NCBI GenBank assembly: GCA_963812965.1
Contig: CAWEXG010000001.1
Location: 186,001-250,000, forward strand
Reading direction: 5' to 3'
DNA from: DASXMT01 sp963812965
Lineage (GTDB): Bacteria > Actinomycetota > Acidimicrobiia > Acidimicrobiales > RAAP-2
DNA length: 64,000 nucleotides
Below the pieces are notes generated by a model, which saw nothing but the letters and a program-made list of their open reading frames with translations, searched no databases and had not been told where the DNA came from. Positions within the stretch are counted from its first letter, which is position 1. Each line of letters opens with the position of its first letter. The position numbers and the translations under genes were made by a program. Positions 9,255-19,351 of this stretch are shown here, piece by piece.

Positions 9255-10103
9255 GTGATCGACCTCCATACGCACTCGACCATGTCCGACGGGAGCGACC
9301 CGCCACAGCGCATCCCCGAGCTGGCGGCCGAGGCCGGTTGCAGTGCGGTTGCCCTGACCGACCACGACTCGCTGGCCGGCCTGCCGGCAGCACGCCGCCG
9401 CGCCGACGAGCTGGGGGTGACGTTGATACCCGGATGCGAGATCTCGTGTCGCACAGTCGGCACCGGGGGCATGCACGTCCTGGTCTACTTCGTCGAGGAC
9501 GATGGCGGCCCGTTGACCGACGAGCTGGTGCGGCTGCGTCAGGACCGGCACCAGCGCAATGTCGCCTTGGCGCAACGGCTGTCGTCCCTCGGCCTACCGA
9601 TCACCTATCAGGAGGTGATCGACGAGGCCGGAGGAGAAGAGGGTGTGGGTCGTCCTCACTTCGCTGCGGTGCTGGTGCGTCACGGCGTGGTCGGCTCCAT
9701 CCAAGAGGCGTTCGACAGCTATCTCGCCAATGGACGACCTGGATACGTACACAAGTCCCGCCTCAACGCGGTCGATGTCGCTGCACTGGCTACGGCCTCA
9801 GGTGGCGTTGCCGTCCTTGCCCACCCGTACAGTCTCGGTCTGACCTCTTCCGAGCTGGCCTCGACCGTGGGCGAGCTCGCCGAACACGGCTTCTCCGGAA
9901 TCGAAGCGATCTACGGTCGCTACTCCCCGAAACAGCGTCAGGATCTGATCGACCTGGCCGGCCGGTTCGACCTGGTGGCCACCGGAGGATCGGACCATCA
10001 CGGAACGATCAAGCCCGACCTCACCGTGGGGACCGGGACCGGCGACTTGAACGTACCGGACCGGGTGCTCGACCAGCTGGTGGCCCGTCGACCCGGCGGC
10101 TGA
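9255..10103 (+). CDS. PHP-domain metal-dependent phosphoesterase
   Basis: The 282-residue protein starts with the PHP signature MIDLHTHSTMSDGS, followed by ALTDHDSLAG, a GCEIS segment, VLAHPYSLG and GGSDHHG; these supply the His/Asp/Glu ligands of the metal centre. It resembles the TrpH/YciV group, whose studied members hydrolyse 3',5'-bisphosphonucleotides or trim short RNA. The start is GTG 9255. It lies alone on the plus strand between purF and purL. A role in nucleotide recycling would fit that place but is inference. Confidence 0.85.
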   Translation: MIDLHTHSTMSDGSDPPQRIPELAAEAGCSAVALTDHDSLAGLPAARRRADELGVTLIPGCEISCRTVGTGGMHVLVYFVEDDGGPLTDELVRLRQDRHQRNVALAQRLSSLGLPITYQEVIDEAGGEEGVGRPHFAAVLVRHGVVGSIQEAFDSYLANGRPGYVHKSRLNAVDVAALATASGGVAVLAHPYSLGLTSSELASTVGELAEHGFSGIEAIYGRYSPKQRQDLIDLAGRFDLVATGGSDHHGTIKPDLTVGTGTGDLNVPDRVLDQLVARRPGG

Positions 10104-10160
10104 TCGACCCGGCGGCTGAGACCGGGAGCAGGCAACAGGCAGGGCTGCCGACAGGCCGCG

Positions 10161-12467
10161 CTAAGCCGGAGCCAGCTCGTCGAGGAGCGACGGCAGACGG
10201 TCGCGCCATGCCGTAGTAGCAGTAACCAGGGAGACGTCAACCAGCCCGTCGACCACCAGCCGATCTCCTCCCGCACTCCCGATGATCCACGTGCCGAGCT
10301 GGGCGTCGGTGGCCCGAGCCACCAGTTCGTCAGGATTGGAGGTGCACACCACCACTCGAGACGGTGCCTCGGAGAACAGGGCGCGGTGGTCGACGATGCC
10401 GGTCATATGGAACCCGACACCCGAACGGATCGCCATCTCGGCCACGGCGACCCCCGTCCCGCCTCCGGACACGTCGTGGATCCCGCTGATCAGGCGTTCC
10501 CCGGAATCACCGGGGCCGCCGGGGCTGCCGGGACCACCCATGACCATCTCGCCGACCAGACCACTCACCCACTCGACGAGACGACGGTGCAGCTCCAGGT
10601 CGAGAGGTGGAAGCGCCCCACCACGATGCCCCCGACACTCGACAGCCCACCGTGAACCGCCCAAGGACGGGTACTCGCCGCTATCGGCACCGATGAGCAC
10701 CAGCGTCTCTCCCTCGACCAACTGCATGCCGGGAGGCCGTTCGGCCAGCTGCTCGATAAGGCCGACCATCCCGATGACCGGGGTGGGGTCGATGTCCACG
10801 CCAGCGCTCTCGTTGTACAAGCTGACGTTGCCCCCGACGACCGGAACACCAAGCGCGAGGCAGGCCTCACGCATACCGTCGATGGTCTCCGAGAGCTGCC
10901 ACATGATCTCTGGATGCTCGGGGTTCCCGAAATTCAAGCAGTTCACCACCGCTACCGGGCGAGATCCCGCGGACGCCGACGTTGAGTGCGGACTCGGCCA
11001 CCGTGGCCGCCGTTCCCTGCCGAGGATCGAGCGAGCACCAACGTGGGTTCGAATCCGTGGACAAGGCCAATCCCCGATGGGAGTCCGGAAGGCCCGGCGC
11101 CGCCAGCCTCAGGACTGCGGCATCTCCTCCTGGACGCTCGACGGTATTGAGGAAGAGCTGATGGTCGTACTGCTGGTAGACCCACGAGGGATCGGCCAGC
11201 AGGGCCAGCAGGTCGGATCCGCAGTCAGGAAAGGAACCGATACCCGGGTCGTCAGCCAACCGGCTGTCCAAATCGGCGGGCCGAGACCTCGGCCGGTCGT
11301 AGAGCGGGGCGTCATCGCTCAGCGATGCCGCCGGCACATCGCCAAGGACGTCGCCGTCGAAACCGTCAAGGATGCGGAGCCGTCCCGGGCTCGCCGTCCG
11401 GCGGCTCGGTAACCCGGCCCACCACCGAGGCCCGCACCTCCCAGCGGCGGCACACCTCCTCCACCCGTTGGAGATCGGCGGGCGTCACGATGGCCAACAT
11501 CCGCTCCTGGCTCTCCGAGGTCATCACCTCGTAGGCGGCCATACCCTCCTCCCGCCGGGGTACCGCTGATACGTCGACGTCCATGCCCACCCCTCCCCGA
11601 GCCGCCGTCTCGCTGGTGGCACACACCAGCCCGGCGCCACCGAGATCCTGGATGCCCACGACCAGGCCGGCATCGAGCAGCTCCAGACAGGCTTCGATCA
11701 GTCGCTTCTCCTCGTACGGGTCCCCGACCTGGACGCTCGGACGTTTCGCTGCTGCCGCCTCGTCGTCTCCTTCACCACCGAAACCGGCAGAGGCCAGCAC
11801 GCTCACGCCACCGATCCCGTCCCTGCCGGTCGCAGACCCCAACAGCACGGCCAGGTTGCCCACTCCCGACGCCTGCCCCAGCACCAGACGCTCAATGGGG
11901 AGCACACCCAGGCACAGCACGTTGACCAACGGGTTCTGGGCGTAACACCGGTCGAAGGTCAGTTCGCCGCCGATGGTGGGGACCCCAACCGAGTTCCCGT
12001 ACCCCGAGATACCGGCCACGACCCCTTCGATGAGCCAGCGCTGACGAGCCGCTTCGGGATCCCCGAAGAACAGGGGGTCCATCACCGCGATGGGACGGGC
12101 ACCCATGGTGAAGATGTCACGCAAAATACCGCCGACCCCGGTGGCCGCGCCCTGGTACGGCTCGATAGCAGAAGGATGGTTGTGGCTCTCGATGCGGACA
12201 GCCACGGCGATCCCGTCGCCTGCGTCGATGACTCCGGCGTTCTCCCCTGGTCCCACCAGGACCAACGGTCCCTCGGTCGGGAGGCGTTTCAGGTGAATAC
12301 GAGACGACTTGTAAGAGCAGTGCTCGCTCCACATCACTGCGTACAACGCCAGTTCGAGGTGGTTGGGACTGCGACCCAACACCTCCTCGATCACGTCACG
12401 CTCACTATCGGTGAGCCCGAGAGCGCGGATGGAGAGGCGGGGTGGTCTCAGGAGCTCCGGCGTTCAC
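10161..12467 (-). CDS. purL: Phosphoribosylformylglycinamidine synthase subunit PurL (three apparent frameshifts)
   Basis: PurL is the ATP-dependent large subunit that makes FGAM together with PurS and PurQ. Recognisable parts are SPNHLELALYAVMWSEHCSY, VRIESHNHPSAIEPYQGAAT, GGELTFD, VGIQDLGGAGL, and in the C-terminal part VNCLNFGNPEHPEIMWQLSE and GVPVVGGNVSLYNES. The reading changes frame near 12445, 11350 and 10965. At 12445, dropping one C turns the reading into the expected LHRALGLTD and reaches GTG 12467, giving the usual ~765 residues. With all other purine genes intact, sequence error is likelier than loss, but a true pseudogene is not excluded. Confidence 0.88.
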
Positions 12468-12742
12468 CTCGCACACCGTACCCGGCCGAAACGGTTCGAC
12501 CATTCAGCCACATTCGGATCAGGGAACGTAGCCCTGCCGGTTGTGAATATCCGAGAGCAGAAACTGTCGATTCATGAGCACAAAATGCCAATTGAGCTCA
12601 CGAATGACCTATCCCGATCACCTCGGAAAGTCCTAATGTACCTGCTGAAAACCAACTATGTAACAAATGACATCAATGGATCAAGCTGCAGCTACCAAAA
12701 TATGCGTTTGCCTATCAATGAAAGATCTGAGAAACTACAGGC
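12468..12742. promoter_or_regulatory. Divergent promoter region between purL and the downstream small gene
   Basis: This 275-bp gap separates purL (minus) from the small gene starting at 12743 (plus). From about 12560 to 12740 it is clearly AT-richer than the surrounding genes, as expected for promoter DNA. I could not assign a definite -10/-35 pair or a purine-repressor site. Confidence 0.35.
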
Positions 12743-13162
12743 ATGGCGAAAACAACACGCAAAAAGTCTCCTATGTCAGACACGCACAAGGCCGCATTGG
12801 CCAAGGGGCGTGAAGAGGGTCGTGTGGTGCGGCGCTATCTCGAGGCTCTCGAGTCGACCAAACCTCGCCGTGGTCGTAAGCGGACACCAGACTCCATCAC
12901 GAAGCGGCTCAATACCATCGACAGCCGGTTGGCTGATGCCGATGCCCTGACCCGGCTTCATCTGGTCCAGGAGAAGCAGCAACTCGAGGCTGAATTGTCA
13001 CAGTCCGACGACACCGTGGACCTCGTCGCTCTCGAAAAAGAGTTCACGAAGGTCGCCAAAGCTTATGGCGATCGTAAGGGCATCACCTACTCGGCATGGC
13101 GGACCGTCGGCGTGTCTGCACCGGTGCTCCAACAGGCCAAGATCGCTCGCACCCGAAGCTGA
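12743..13162 (+). CDS. Small basic conserved hypothetical protein
   Basis: The 139-residue soluble protein has a basic N-terminus (MAKTTRKKSPMSDTHKAALA), a Lys/Arg-rich RRGRKRTPDSITKRL segment, a helical middle likely to form a coiled coil (DADALTRLHLVQEKQQLEAEL), and a C-terminal AYGDRKGITYSAWRTVGV resembling a small helical DNA-binding unit. I believe similar proteins are widespread in actinobacteria without assigned function. A nucleic-acid-binding role is suggested by charge and composition only. It lies between purQ and purL but on the opposite strand. No strong ribosome site precedes the ATG. Confidence 0.75.
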   Translation: MAKTTRKKSPMSDTHKAALAKGREEGRVVRRYLEALESTKPRRGRKRTPDSITKRLNTIDSRLADADALTRLHLVQEKQQLEAELSQSDDTVDLVALEKEFTKVAKAYGDRKGITYSAWRTVGVSAPVLQQAKIARTRS

Positions 13163-13203
13163 CCAGGGTTGACCTGACCAGGACCAGAGCGACAGAACTC
13201 CTC

Positions 13204-13896
13204 TCAGACGGTGGGTGTGCCCACCTGTTCGACCGCCGAGGAGCTCAACAGCCCACGGAGCAGAACGCTCCCGTCATCTGACCCCAAAAGCTCGTCGATT
13301 GCCCGTTCCGGATGTGGCATCAGACCGACGACGTTTCTGGTCGGATTGCACACTCCTGCAATCCCGTCGATCGAACCGTTGGGGTTATCCACATAGCGGA
13401 GGACTACCCTGTCCTCCGCTCGTAGTTCGGCCAATGTCTCAGGGCTGCAGGTGTAATTACCTTCGAAGTGGTTGATGGGTATACGCAGGACAGTTCCCGT
13501 ATCCACGCCAGTAGTGAGCACGGACCGATCGGTCTCCACGCGAACCTCAACAGTGGTACACAGGAAGCGGAGTCCACTGTTCTTCTGGAGTGCACCAGGC
13601 AGGAGACCGGCCTCGGTCAGCACCTGAAATCCGTTGCAGATGCCAAGGACGGGCCCCCCGTCCTTGGCAAAGCGTCCTACTGCTTCCATCACCGGGGAAA
13701 ACCTGGCAATAGCACCAGGACGGAGATAGTCACCATGAGCGAAACCGCCCGGAAGGACCAGGGCGTCATAGCCGTCAACCGACGATTCACCGTGCCAGAC
13801 CAGCTCTGCTGAGCCACCGAGGCGATTGACGGCGGCAATGACATCGTGCTCACAGTTGCTTCCGGGGAAGACCACCACCCCGACTGTGGTGGCCAT
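13204..13896 (-). CDS. purQ: Phosphoribosylformylglycinamidine synthase subunit PurQ (glutaminase)
   Basis: PurQ supplies ammonia from glutamine to PurL. The class I amidotransferase triad is visible: the nucleophile Cys in GPVLGICNGFQVL and the His and Glu in GLMPHPERAID. The N-terminus VGVVVFPGSNCEHD and PGGFAHGDYLR also match the family. Length (230 residues) is normal. Its ATG at 13896 overlaps the end of purS, so the two are translationally coupled. Confidence 0.96.
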   Translation of the reverse strand: MATTVGVVVFPGSNCEHDVIAAVNRLGGSAELVWHGESSVDGYDALVLPGGFAHGDYLRPGAIARFSPVMEAVGRFAKDGGPVLGICNGFQVLTEAGLLPGALQKNSGLRFLCTTVEVRVETDRSVLTTGVDTGTVLRIPINHFEGNYTCSPETLAELRAEDRVVLRYVDNPNGSIDGIAGVCNPTRNVVGLMPHPERAIDELLGSDDGSVLLRGLLSSSAVEQVGTPTV

Positions 13897-14225
13897 CAGC
13901 GAACGGCCGGCTGTACGACATCACCGGGACTCGGTGACGGACGGTGATCTGTCCCGCCTGAAGAGCTCCCAGCCGCAGGGGCGGTCACCGTGACCGTGGA
14001 GTCCTCGATCACCGGATTGCCCAAGAAGCGCTCGGCCACCACCGTCGCCTGAGCGGTGGCGTCGGCTTCGTCGGTCGCTTCCACGTCGAAACGGAACGCC
14101 TTGCCGGCACGAACCCCGGTCACCCCCTCGAACCCGAGGGCGCGGAGCGCCCGTTCGATCGTGGCCCCTTGCGGATCGGCGATCCCCGGGCGCAGCCGGA
14201 CTTCGACCAACACCGAGTAGTTCAC
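13896..14225 (-). CDS. purS: Phosphoribosylformylglycinamidine synthase subunit PurS
   Basis: PurS is the small subunit that docks PurQ on PurL. The core reads VNYSVLVEVRLRPGIADPQG through to FLGNPVIED, the whole conserved domain. The start at GTG 14225 begins directly at that domain; an in-frame GTG at 14258 would overlap the purC stop and add eleven unconserved residues. After NPVIED there is a Ser/Gly/Pro-rich tail of about 35 residues not usual in PurS, which normally has ~80-90 residues. The tail overlaps the purQ start. Confidence 0.9.
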   Translation of the reverse strand: MNYSVLVEVRLRPGIADPQGATIERALRALGFEGVTGVRAGKAFRFDVEATDEADATAQATVVAERFLGNPVIEDSTVTVTAPAAGSSSGGTDHRPSPSPGDVVQPAVR

Positions 14226-14250
14226 CGCGTCTGCCCCGCTGCACCCATGT

Positions 14251-15138
14251 TCAGGCACCGTACCAGTCGGCCAATCGTAGCCCGCTAATCAGCTCGTAGG
14301 CGTCGGTGTAGCGACGGGTGGTGGCATCGACGATCTCACTGGGAAGAGGGGGTGGGGGAGGTTGCTTGTCCCACGGTTGGGCCTCGAGCCAGTCTCGCAA
14401 CGGCTGCTTGTCGAACGACGGTGGGTTGGTTCCCGGTGCGCAGTTGTCGGCCGGCCAGAACCGTGACGAGTCCGGGGTGAGCACCTCGTCACAGATGGCC
14501 AGCTCGCCGTCGATGTACCCAAGCTCGAACTTGGTGTCACAGATCACGATGCCGCGCTCTTCGGCTCGAACCGCAGCGCGCCGGTAAGCAGTCAGACAGA
14601 GCTCGCTGGCGGCTTTGGCGGCTTCAGCCCCCACGAGATCGGCGGCTTCAGCCATACCGATGTTGAGATCATGCCCCTCGGTGGCCTTGGTCGACGGCGT
14701 GAAGATCGGCTCGGGAAGACGGTCGGCATGACGCAGCCCAGAGGGCATCGGCATCCCGTGCACCGTCCCTTCACGCTCGTACTCCTTGTACGCCGATCCG
14801 GCCAGGTATCCACGGACAATGCACTCGATACTGAGCATGTCCGCCTTCCGGACCAGCATCGACCGGCCGGCGAGATCGCTGAGCCCGGCATGGGGCGGGA
14901 AGTCGGCCTCGTCCGCGCTGATGAGGTGGTTCGGAGCCAGGTCGGCCAGCTCATCGAGCCAGAACACGGTCATGGCGGTGAGCACACGACCCTTGTCCAC
15001 GATGGGCTCGGCCATGATCACGTCGAACGCAGAGATACGGTCCGAGGCCACCATCAACAAGCGGTCCTCGCCAGCGTCGTACAGCTCTCGAACCTTGCCC
15101 GACTGGATGAGCGGCAGGGTCCCGGTCGCTTCGGTCAT
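14251..15138 (-). CDS. purC: Phosphoribosylaminoimidazole-succinocarboxamide synthase
   Basis: PurC joins CAIR and aspartate with ATP to give SAICAR. The 295-residue protein shows GKVRELYDAGEDRLLMVASD at the N-terminus, SAFDVIMAEPIVDKG, the ECIVRGYLAGSAYKEY motif, and DTKFELGYIDGELAICDEVL with catalytic acidic residues, all typical. The slightly long form matches the eukaryote-like/actinobacterial type. Its ATG overlaps the purB stop by four bases. Confidence 0.96.
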   Translation of the reverse strand: MTEATGTLPLIQSGKVRELYDAGEDRLLMVASDRISAFDVIMAEPIVDKGRVLTAMTVFWLDELADLAPNHLISADEADFPPHAGLSDLAGRSMLVRKADMLSIECIVRGYLAGSAYKEYEREGTVHGMPMPSGLRHADRLPEPIFTPSTKATEGHDLNIGMAEAADLVGAEAAKAASELCLTAYRRAAVRAEERGIVICDTKFELGYIDGELAICDEVLTPDSSRFWPADNCAPGTNPPSFDKQPLRDWLEAQPWDKQPPPPPLPSEIVDATTRRYTDAYELISGLRLADWYGA

Positions 15139-16445
15139 TCGGGTACTCCTTTCAGTGAATCGGTGAATCGGTGGACGTGACGAAGGGTACGAGCCAGATC
15201 GAACGCATCGTCCAGCTGGGCATCCGACAGGGTGACCTCCGGATCAGCGTCGAGCACGTGGCGGAAAGGCGTGCGCTCTTCCCATGCCCGGCGTGCGTCA
15301 CGCTGCACGATCCGGTAGGCAGCATCTCGGCTCAAACCACCGGCCACCAGGGCCAGCAGCACCGACTGGGAGAACACCAGCCCGAAGCTGCCCTCAGACA
15401 GGTTGGCCAGAGCGCGCTCAGGGTGGATGACCAGGCCGTCGACCAGGCCGGTTGCCTTGGTCAGCATGTAGAGAGCCAGGGCGCTGGCGTCAGGGAGCAC
15501 GACCCGCTCCACCGACGAGTGCGAGATGTCACGCTCGTGCCAGAGGGCCACGTCCTCCAGGCCGGCCGACAGGTAGCCACGCTGGATGCGAGCCAGCCCA
15601 CACAGGCGTTCGGAGAGGATCGGGTTGCGTTTGTGTGGCATGGCCGAGCTGCCCTTCTGTCCCGGCTTGAACGGCTCTTCGACCTCACCCAACTCGCTCC
15701 GGGCCATGTGACGGATCTCGGTGGCGATGGCCTCGATGGTCGCTCCCACCGAAGCACACGCCCACAGGTACTCGGCATGCCGGTCACGGGCGATGACCTG
15801 GGTGGCAGGTACCGGGGTCAGGCCCAGCGAGCTGCACACGTACTCTTCGATCCGGGGGTCGATGTTGGAGAACGTTCCCACCGCTCCCGACAGTTTGCCC
15901 ACCGCCATCCGCTCCCGAGCGGTCATCAGCCGTTGGCGGTCCCGGTCTACCTGGAGGGCCCATAAGGCGAACTTGGCACCGTAGGTGGTGGGCTCGGCGT
16001 GCATACCGTGGGTACGACCGGTGACCGGAACGTCGATGAGCTCCTCAGCGCGACGTCGGCATGCAGCGACCAAGCCTGAGGCGGCGTCAATCAGCAGGTC
16101 TGCCGCCTTGGTCATCGTGGCGCACAGTGCCGTGTCCACCACGTCGGAAGAGGTCAGTCCGTAGTGGATCCACGACCCTTCCGGCTGGCCGATGGCCTGC
16201 TGCACCACGTCCACGAACGCGGCGACATCGTGATCGGTCACCTGTTCCCGTTCGTTCACCGCCGCCACGAACCCTTCGTCGACGTGCGGCGCTCGCTTCC
16301 GGCACGCCTCCACCTCGCTGTTCGGGATGTCACCGATGGAGGCCCATCCTTCAGCAGCCAGGAGCTCCACCTCGAGCCACATCTCAAACCGCGCCTCGTT
16401 CGAGAAGAGCACGGCCATGGCCGTTGGCGTGTAGCGGGGTATCAC
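15135..16445 (-). CDS. purB: Adenylosuccinate lyase
   Basis: PurB removes fumarate from SAICAR and from adenylosuccinate. The fumarase/aspartase-superfamily signature KGSSAMPHKRNPILSER is present, as are the catalytic-region motifs TGRTHGMHAEPTT and HYGLTSSDVVDTA. I place the start at GTG 16445 (VIPRYTPTAMAVLFS): AGGAGG lies seven bases upstream and the GTGA overlaps the purD stop. Upstream in-frame sequence is the purD end in another frame. Length is then a typical 436 residues. Confidence 0.96.
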   Translation of the reverse strand: MIPRYTPTAMAVLFSNEARFEMWLEVELLAAEGWASIGDIPNSEVEACRKRAPHVDEGFVAAVNEREQVTDHDVAAFVDVVQQAIGQPEGSWIHYGLTSSDVVDTALCATMTKAADLLIDAASGLVAACRRRAEELIDVPVTGRTHGMHAEPTTYGAKFALWALQVDRDRQRLMTARERMAVGKLSGAVGTFSNIDPRIEEYVCSSLGLTPVPATQVIARDRHAEYLWACASVGATIEAIATEIRHMARSELGEVEEPFKPGQKGSSAMPHKRNPILSERLCGLARIQRGYLSAGLEDVALWHERDISHSSVERVVLPDASALALYMLTKATGLVDGLVIHPERALANLSEGSFGLVFSQSVLLALVAGGLSRDAAYRIVQRDARRAWEERTPFRHVLDADPEVTLSDAQLDDAFDLARTLRHVHRFTDSLKGVPE

Positions 16446-17782
16446 CCGGCAACCTCCTGTGCAGTCTGTGCAGTACGAGTCGCGGTCATATCGCCGGCGG
16501 TCCTGTCGGCGGTTGGCATCGCAGCCGCCGTCGCAGCTGTCTCCACTCCCATGGCGATGTCGGTCCGGTGGTGCATACCCGGCCACCGGATGTGGGCAAC
16601 GGCCTCGTACGCTCGCTTCCTGGCATGGTCGACGGTGGCGCCCAGAGCGGTGATGCCGAGAACCCGGCCTCCGGCTGTCAGTACCTGACCTCCCTCTCCG
16701 ATGCGTGTCCCGGCGTGGAGCACCGACGTCCCAGCAACGCGACCAGCATCATCCAGACCTTCGATGGGGTCACCGGGCCGGGGGGCATCGGGGTAACCCT
16801 GCGAAGCCAGCACGACACAGACCGCTGCCTCTTCGACGAACCGGGGTGTGGTCGTCAGGCGCCCGTCCGCCACCTCGAGCAGCAGCGCAGCCAGATCACC
16901 GTCGTAACGCGGGAGCACCACCTGGGTCTCCGGGTCTCCGAACCGCACGTTGTACTCGAGCACCTTGGGGCCGTTCGGAGTGAGCATGAGCCCGGCGTAG
17001 AGCACACCGCGGTACTCGATCCCTCGAGCCCGCAGGGCTGCCACCAGCGGTACGACCGCCTCGTTCACCAGGCGCTCCACCAGAGCATCGTCGACGAACG
17101 GCACTGGTGAGTACGCCCCCATGCCACCGGTGTTCGGTCCGGCGTCGCCGTCCGCCACTCGCTTGAAGTCCTGAGCCGGGGCCAGCGCTGCCAGCCGCTC
17201 ACCGTCACAGAGCACCAACAAGGAGCACTCGAGACCGGACAGCCCCTCCTCCACCACCACCGAGCGCCCGGCATCGCCGAACGACGATCCGGACAGTTTG
17301 GCCTCGATGTCGGCGTCCGCCTCGGCCAGCGAACCGGTGACCAGCACGCCTTTACCGGCAGCCAACCCGTCGGTCTTCACCACCCAGGGCCCGGGAAGCG
17401 AGCGGAGAAACGCCTTCGCCTGGTCCGCATCGTCGAACGCGCCGAAGCGGGCGGTCGGTACACCTGCCTCGTGAAGGAGCTCTTTCATGAACGCCTTGGA
17501 CCCCTCCAACCGAGCGCCGTCCGCACCGGGTCCGAACACCAGCTTGCCCCGGTCCCGGAGCCGGTCAGCCAGTCCGTCTACCAAGGGCGCCTCGGGACCG
17601 ATGACGTACAGGTCGGCCTCGATCTCCTCCACGGGCGTCGAGACGCTGGTCAAGGTATGACCTTGCGGTGTGGTGCCGGTGATCCCCGGGTTGCCCGGCG
17701 TCACCACCACGTCGGCTGTACGCCCCAGGACCTGGGCCAGAGCGTGCTCTCGCCCTCCCGAGCCAACCACGCAGACGATCAT
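16442..17782 (-). CDS. purD: Phosphoribosylamine-glycine ligase (GAR synthetase)
   Basis: PurD ligates glycine to phosphoribosylamine using ATP. The start ATG 17782 gives MIVCVVGSGGREHALAQVL, the normal N-terminus. Further family motifs are TPGNPGI, GPEAPLVDGLADRLR, the ATP-grasp lysine region WVVKTDGLAAGKGV, and YNVRFGDPETQVVLPR. After HIRWPGMHHRTDIA there is a tail of about 37 residues rich in Ala and Thr with no counterpart in standard PurD. It overlaps purB by four bases. Confidence 0.95.
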   Translation of the reverse strand: MIVCVVGSGGREHALAQVLGRTADVVVTPGNPGITGTTPQGHTLTSVSTPVEEIEADLYVIGPEAPLVDGLADRLRDRGKLVFGPGADGARLEGSKAFMKELLHEAGVPTARFGAFDDADQAKAFLRSLPGPWVVKTDGLAAGKGVLVTGSLAEADADIEAKLSGSSFGDAGRSVVVEEGLSGLECSLLVLCDGERLAALAPAQDFKRVADGDAGPNTGGMGAYSPVPFVDDALVERLVNEAVVPLVAALRARGIEYRGVLYAGLMLTPNGPKVLEYNVRFGDPETQVVLPRYDGDLAALLLEVADGRLTTTPRFVEEAAVCVVLASQGYPDAPRPGDPIEGLDDAGRVAGTSVLHAGTRIGEGGQVLTAGGRVLGITALGATVDHARKRAYEAVAHIRWPGMHHRTDIAMGVETAATAAAMPTADRTAGDMTATRTAQTAQEVAG

Positions 17783-17912
17783 GGCGCGCCGGCACCCGTA
17801 CGGCGAGCTGCGCGGCAACGGACTGCGCGGTGCTGGACCGCATGATGGTGGGCTGTACGGCGGTCCAGAAGAGGGGCCGTACGGCACAGCAGATCAGTAC
17901 TCATCCGGAAAG

Positions 17913-19193
17913 TCATGCGGCAAAACGGACGAACTGTTCCCGGCCGGGCCCCACACCCACCAGGCGAACCGGGGCTCCGATCTGTTCGGCCAGGAAGCCG
18001 ACGTAGTCCCGTGCCTCCTGTGGCAGGTCACGGAGCTCGGTGACCGCCGACAGATCGGCCTTCCAACCCGGCAGCTCCTCGTAGACCGGAACGACCTGGT
18101 GGAGCACGGACTGGTGGTACGGCGGATGGGCAAAGCGCTCTCCGTTCGCCTCGTACGCCACACACACCTTCACCGTGTCGAAGGTGTCGAGCACGTCGAG
18201 CTTCGTGAGCGCCACTTCGGAGAGCGAGTTGAGCCGTACGGCCTGACGAAGCATGACTGCATCGAACCAGCCGGGGCGGCGGCGGCGACCGGTATTGGTG
18301 CCGTACTCGTGACCCCGGTCCACCAACATGTCTGCCACCTCCCCTTCCAGCTCGGTGGGGAACGGGCCCGTACCTACTCGGGTGACATACGCCTTGGCGA
18401 TGCCGATCACCCGGTCGATCTGGCGAGGCCCCACGCCGGCGCCCGTGCAGGCACCGCCGGCCACCGGGTTGGAGGACGTCACGAACGGATAGGTGCCGTG
18501 GTCGAGGTCGAGGAACGTGGCCTGCGCACCCTCGAGCAGCACGTTGGCCTCGCGGTCCAACGCGTCGTGGACGACCGAGACGGCATCGGCGACCATCGGT
18601 GCGATCCGGGGAGCCAGCTCGTCCAGGTAGTGGGCGGTGATCTCGTCGGCATCGAGAGGAAGGCGGTTGTACACCTTCGCCAAGATGGCGTTCTTCTCCT
18701 TCAGAACCACGTCGAGCTTTTGACGGAAGATCTTCGGGTCGAGGAGATCCTGCACCCGCAGGCCCACCCGGGATGCCTTGTCGGAGTACGCCGGGCCGAT
18801 CCCCCGCCTCGTGGTCCCCAGGCTGTTCTTGCCCAGGTACCGCTCGGTCAGACGGTCCAGCTCGTGGTGGTACGGCATGATGAGGTGGGCGTTGCCGCTG
18901 ACCAGGAGCCGTGACGTGTCCACCCCCTTCGCCGTCAAGGTGTCGACCTCTGTGAGCAGCACGGTCGGGTCCACCACCACGCCGTTACCGATCACCGGCG
19001 TGATGTGGTCGTAGAGGATGCCGCTCGGCACCAGTTGGAGGGCGAACGTCTCACCGTCGACGACGATGGTGTGCCCGGCATTGTGGCCGCCCTGGTAGCG
19101 GACGACCAGCTCCATCTCTTTGGCGAGCAAGTCTGTGAGCTTGCCCTTTCCTTCGTCGCCCCATTGGGTCCCCACGACCACGGTTGCGGGCAC
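17913..19193 (-). CDS. purA: Adenylosuccinate synthetase
   Basis: PurA uses GTP to join IMP and aspartate, the first step from IMP to AMP. The 426-residue protein has VVVGTQWGDEGKGKLTD (P-loop-like GTP site), GGHNAGHT, the GTTRRGIGPAYSDK motif, LLEGAQATFLDLDHGTYPFV and GWFDAV, all at family-typical places. It is the first gene of the purine block, separated from purD by 130 bp, so it may have its own transcript or read through. Confidence 0.96.
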   Translation of the reverse strand: MPATVVVGTQWGDEGKGKLTDLLAKEMELVVRYQGGHNAGHTIVVDGETFALQLVPSGILYDHITPVIGNGVVVDPTVLLTEVDTLTAKGVDTSRLLVSGNAHLIMPYHHELDRLTERYLGKNSLGTTRRGIGPAYSDKASRVGLRVQDLLDPKIFRQKLDVVLKEKNAILAKVYNRLPLDADEITAHYLDELAPRIAPMVADAVSVVHDALDREANVLLEGAQATFLDLDHGTYPFVTSSNPVAGGACTGAGVGPRQIDRVIGIAKAYVTRVGTGPFPTELEGEVADMLVDRGHEYGTNTGRRRRPGWFDAVMLRQAVRLNSLSEVALTKLDVLDTFDTVKVCVAYEANGERFAHPPYHQSVLHQVVPVYEELPGWKADLSAVTELRDLPQEARDYVGFLAEQIGAPVRLVGVGPGREQFVRFAA

Positions 19194-19351
19194 GCGTCAC
19201 TCCTCCGTTGCGAAAAGCGGATTACGCACAAGTGTAGCCCGCGACGAGGTTCGCGCCACCCGGACTGACCGCCGTGGCGACACGTTCACACCTGGTCAGG
19301 ACGGCTTCGGGGTCTAGCGGACAGGCAGGCTGGATCCCTTACAGTAGAGCC

